Below, in pieces: positions 4,787 to 6,718 of a stretch of 6,718 bases of DNA. The stretch spans positions 1 through 6,718 of the forward strand of contig CAXBID010000214.1 in assembly GCA_963975495.1 (NCBI GenBank). Direction: 5' to 3'. Each line of letters opens with the position of its first letter. Within the stretch, counting starts at the first letter, position 1. The DNA comes from CAXBID01 sp963975495. Its GTDB lineage: Bacteria > Bacteroidota > Bacteroidia > Flavobacteriales > Flavobacteriaceae. Under the pieces are notes generated by a model, which worked only from the letters and a program-made list of their open reading frames with translations, ran no database searches and was not told where the DNA came from. The translations under genes and the position numbers were made by a program.

Positions 4787-6718
4787 ATGATAAAAGTTAA
4801 ACTATTAGTAATTTCCTGTTTTTTAGGATTAAATTTAGTGGCTCAAAATCAAGCCTCTAATTGGTATTTTGGAGAAAATGCAGGATTGTCTTTTAATTTA
4901 GATACTAATACCGTTTCTAGAACTTTAGATGGTCAATTAAACACTCGTGAAGGTTGCTCTTCAATTTCTGATGATACTGGTAATTTATTGTTTTATACAG
5001 ACGGCCTTACAGTTTGGAATAGAAACCATACGGTAATGTTAAATGGATTTGGACTAAATGGCGATGAATCTAGTACACAATCTGCTATTATAGTTCCTAA
5101 ACCAGATGACCCTAATATATATTATGTTTTCACGGTTGATGATCGAGAACGAGACGGATTCACAAATGGCCTAAATTACTCAGAAATAGATATGACTCTT
5201 GACGGAGGTTTAGGAAGTATTACTGTAAAAAACGTAACGCTTTTAGATGTATGCTCCGAAAAAATAACTGCAGTTTTAAAAGATTGTATTACCGAAGCTA
5301 TATGGGTTGTAACCTTTGCTTCAGAAGATGGAACAACAGGTATTTTTAATACTTTTCATGCTTTTGAAGTAACAAATTTAGGGGTTAATACAACTTCGGT
5401 AAAATCGACTTTAACTTCAAATATTACTGAAGGTAGAGGCTATTTAAAGTTATCACCTGACGGAACCAAAGTTGCCAGTGCCAGTGTAGGTTTCGGTTTG
5501 TATATTTATGATTTCGACGTAACTCTAGGAACGGTTTCAAATGACTTACGCTTAAATATTAATTCGACTAATGACGGCATCCTTCCGTATGGTGTAGAAT
5601 TCTCCCCCAATAGTAAATTACTTTATGTACATTCTTCAAATGATTTTTTTGATTTCAATAACCCAGATAATACTAACGACCCAAACAACCATAATTCTAC
5701 ATTAACGCAATTTGATTTAACCCAACCCGACATACAAAGCACCGAAACAACTATTGATGAAAGAAAACTTTACAGGGGCGCTTTACAACTTGGTCCCAAC
5801 GGAAAAATATACAGGGCATTAAGTTCGACCTATGATATTGGACTCCCATCTTTAGGTGTTATTGAAAACCCTAATACTGTAGGTTTGGGATGCAATTACA
5901 ACCATAGCGCTGTTAGTTTATCACCCTCTAGTTCTTCACAAGGTTTACCCCCATTTATAGCTTCTTTTTTTAATGTTGAAATTGATATTATTAAAAATGG
6001 TAAAAGTAGTATCAATTTATCGCTTTGTGAAGGAGATACCTATACATTAGTATCTGAAGACATAATTGGTGCCTCATATTTTTGGACTCTAGATGATGTT
6101 CCTTTACCCGAAACTGATTTTGACATAGAAATATCCCAAGGCGGGCATTACGAATTGTTGATTGAACCCAATACTGGTGATTGCGCTATAGAGGGGCAAG
6201 CATTTATAACTTTTAACGAAAATCCCGTAGCATTTAACCATACTATGTTTCAATGTGATGAAGATGGAAGTATTGATGGTTTTACTTTATTTAATTTAAA
6301 TGAGGCAAGTCCCGAGCTAACAGGTAACAATGACGCACTTTCAACTAAATTTTTTACTGATATTTCAAGAACCAATGAAATAAATGGGGAATTATTTAGT
6401 AACATTAGTAACCCGCAAACCATTTACGTAAAAGTAATTAATATAGCAACCGGTTGTTACGATACATCTGAATTAACATTAGAGGTTAGTACAACAGATT
6501 CAAGTGATGCATTACTAATTTTATGCGATGATGATGGAATAGAGGACGGCTTACAAACATTTAATTTAAACGATGCAAATAGTCAAGTAGTTGATGGATT
6601 GCCTTCTGGATTAAACATATCATATTTTGAAAACTATGAGGATTCACTTTTAGAAGTTAATAATTTAAGAGACACATACACTAATACAGTACCATATAAC
6701 CAAACTATTTATGCACGA
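4787..6718 (+). CDS. large secreted protein, N-terminal part (probable T9SS cargo), runs off the window
   Basis: The frame is open for 644 codons from the ATG at 4787 to the window end, with no stop. Residues 1-20 are a signal peptide (positive start, hydrophobic core, LVAQ end), so the protein enters the periplasm by Sec. Residues about 24-395 read as a beta-propeller-like domain with blade motifs such as LKLSPDGTKVASAS (220-233), YGVEFSPNSKLLYVHS (268-283) and LQLGPNGKIYRAL (333-345). Residues about 408-477, opening CEGDTYTL (414-421) and containing YFWTLDDVPL (431-440), look like an Ig/PKD-like sandwich. A repeat of about 90 residues follows, starting with CDEDGSIDG (490-498) and CDDDGIEDG (580-588). 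This architecture is typical of large Bacteroidetes surface proteins ending in a type B type IX secretion sorting domain; that terminus is not visible here, so T9SS export is inferred. Function may be adhesion or a surface/matrix role, but nothing in the sequence fixes it. Confidence 0.88.
   Translation, partial: MIKVKLLVISCFLGLNLVAQNQASNWYFGENAGLSFNLDTNTVSRTLDGQLNTREGCSSISDDTGNLLFYTDGLTVWNRNHTVMLNGFGLNGDESSTQSAIIVPKPDDPNIYYVFTVDDRERDGFTNGLNYSEIDMTLDGGLGSITVKNVTLLDVCSEKITAVLKDCITEAIWVVTFASEDGTTGIFNTFHAFEVTNLGVNTTSVKSTLTSNITEGRGYLKLSPDGTKVASASVGFGLYIYDFDVTLGTVSNDLRLNINSTNDGILPYGVEFSPNSKLLYVHSSNDFFDFNNPDNTNDPNNHNSTLTQFDLTQPDIQSTETTIDERKLYRGALQLGPNGKIYRALSSTYDIGLPSLGVIENPNTVGLGCNYNHSAVSLSPSSSSQGLPPFIASFFNVEIDIIKNGKSSINLSLCEGDTYTLVSEDIIGASYFWTLDDVPLPETDFDIEISQGGHYELLIEPNTGDCAIEGQAFITFNENPVAFNHTMFQCDEDGSIDGFTLFNLNEASPELTGNNDALSTKFFTDISRTNEINGELFSNISNPQTIYVKVINIATGCYDTSELTLEVSTTDSSDALLILCDDDGIEDGLQTFNLNDANSQVVDGLPSGLNISYFENYEDSLLEVNNLRDTYTNTVPYNQTIYAR
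6248..6718 (+). repeat. two copies of a ~90-residue Asp-rich repeat inside the secreted protein
   Basis: Copy 1 covers residues 488-577 (6248-6517). Copy 2 starts at residue 578 (6518) and is cut by the window edge. Each opens with C-D-[ED]-D-G-x-[x]-[DE]-D/G followed by a TLFNLNEA or QTFNLNDA strand (500-507 and 590-597). Each also carries a QTIYVK/QTIYAR strand near its end (544-549 and 639-644). The DxDGxxDG core resembles calcium-binding loops of other extracellular repeats, but metal binding is not shown. The DNA is diverged, so this is an old duplication and not a recent one. Confidence 0.75.

Overview
The window looks like chromosomal DNA from a member of the Flavobacteriaceae or a close Bacteroidetes relative. 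It is AT-rich, its genes lack clear Shine-Dalgarno sequences, several upstream regions carry the Bacteroidetes -7 promoter box TAnnTTTG, and the last gene encodes a large secreted protein of the kind this phylum exports through the type IX secretion system. This placement is inferred from these features and not from a database match.

Layout from left to right. Positions 1-62 are a perfect 7-bp tandem repeat (TTAAGAG), cut by the window edge, followed by a tandem 8-bp duplication (TATTCGTG x2) that contains the GTG start of a Cox15-type heme A synthase (84-1115). After a 37-bp gap with a good -7 box comes a small acidic protein of the pRiA4b ORF-3 / 'IS1096 passenger TnpR' family (1153-1665). 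Between this gene and the convergent gene to its right lies a 159-bp nearly fully palindromic element (1674-1832). It has 18-bp terminal inverted repeats and is flanked by TTA on both sides, as expected of a MITE-like insertion with a 3-bp target duplication. The minus-strand gene (1833-2900) encodes an uncharacterised protein in which I see the ordered landmarks of a protein-kinase-like fold.

Transcribed away from it is an ABC exporter pair: an ATP-binding protein starting at TTG (3017-3913) and, 19 bp later, an ABC-2 type permease (3933-4757). A -7 box directly after the permease stop codon probably drives the last gene (4787 to the window end, 644 codons, no stop). It has a signal peptide, a probable beta-propeller, an Ig/PKD-like domain and at least two copies of a repeat of about 90 residues opening with C-D-x-D-G-x-x-D-G. 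Its C-terminus, where a sorting domain would lie, is outside the window.

Apart from the two exporter subunits the genes do not form an obvious pathway. Heme A synthase serves aa3-type (or other heme A-containing) oxidases in the inner membrane, the exporter pair moves an unknown substrate, and the last protein is exported to the cell surface or medium. The items most worth a second look are the palindromic element, the kinase-like hypothetical protein, and the repeat and start-codon arrangement upstream of heme A synthase.
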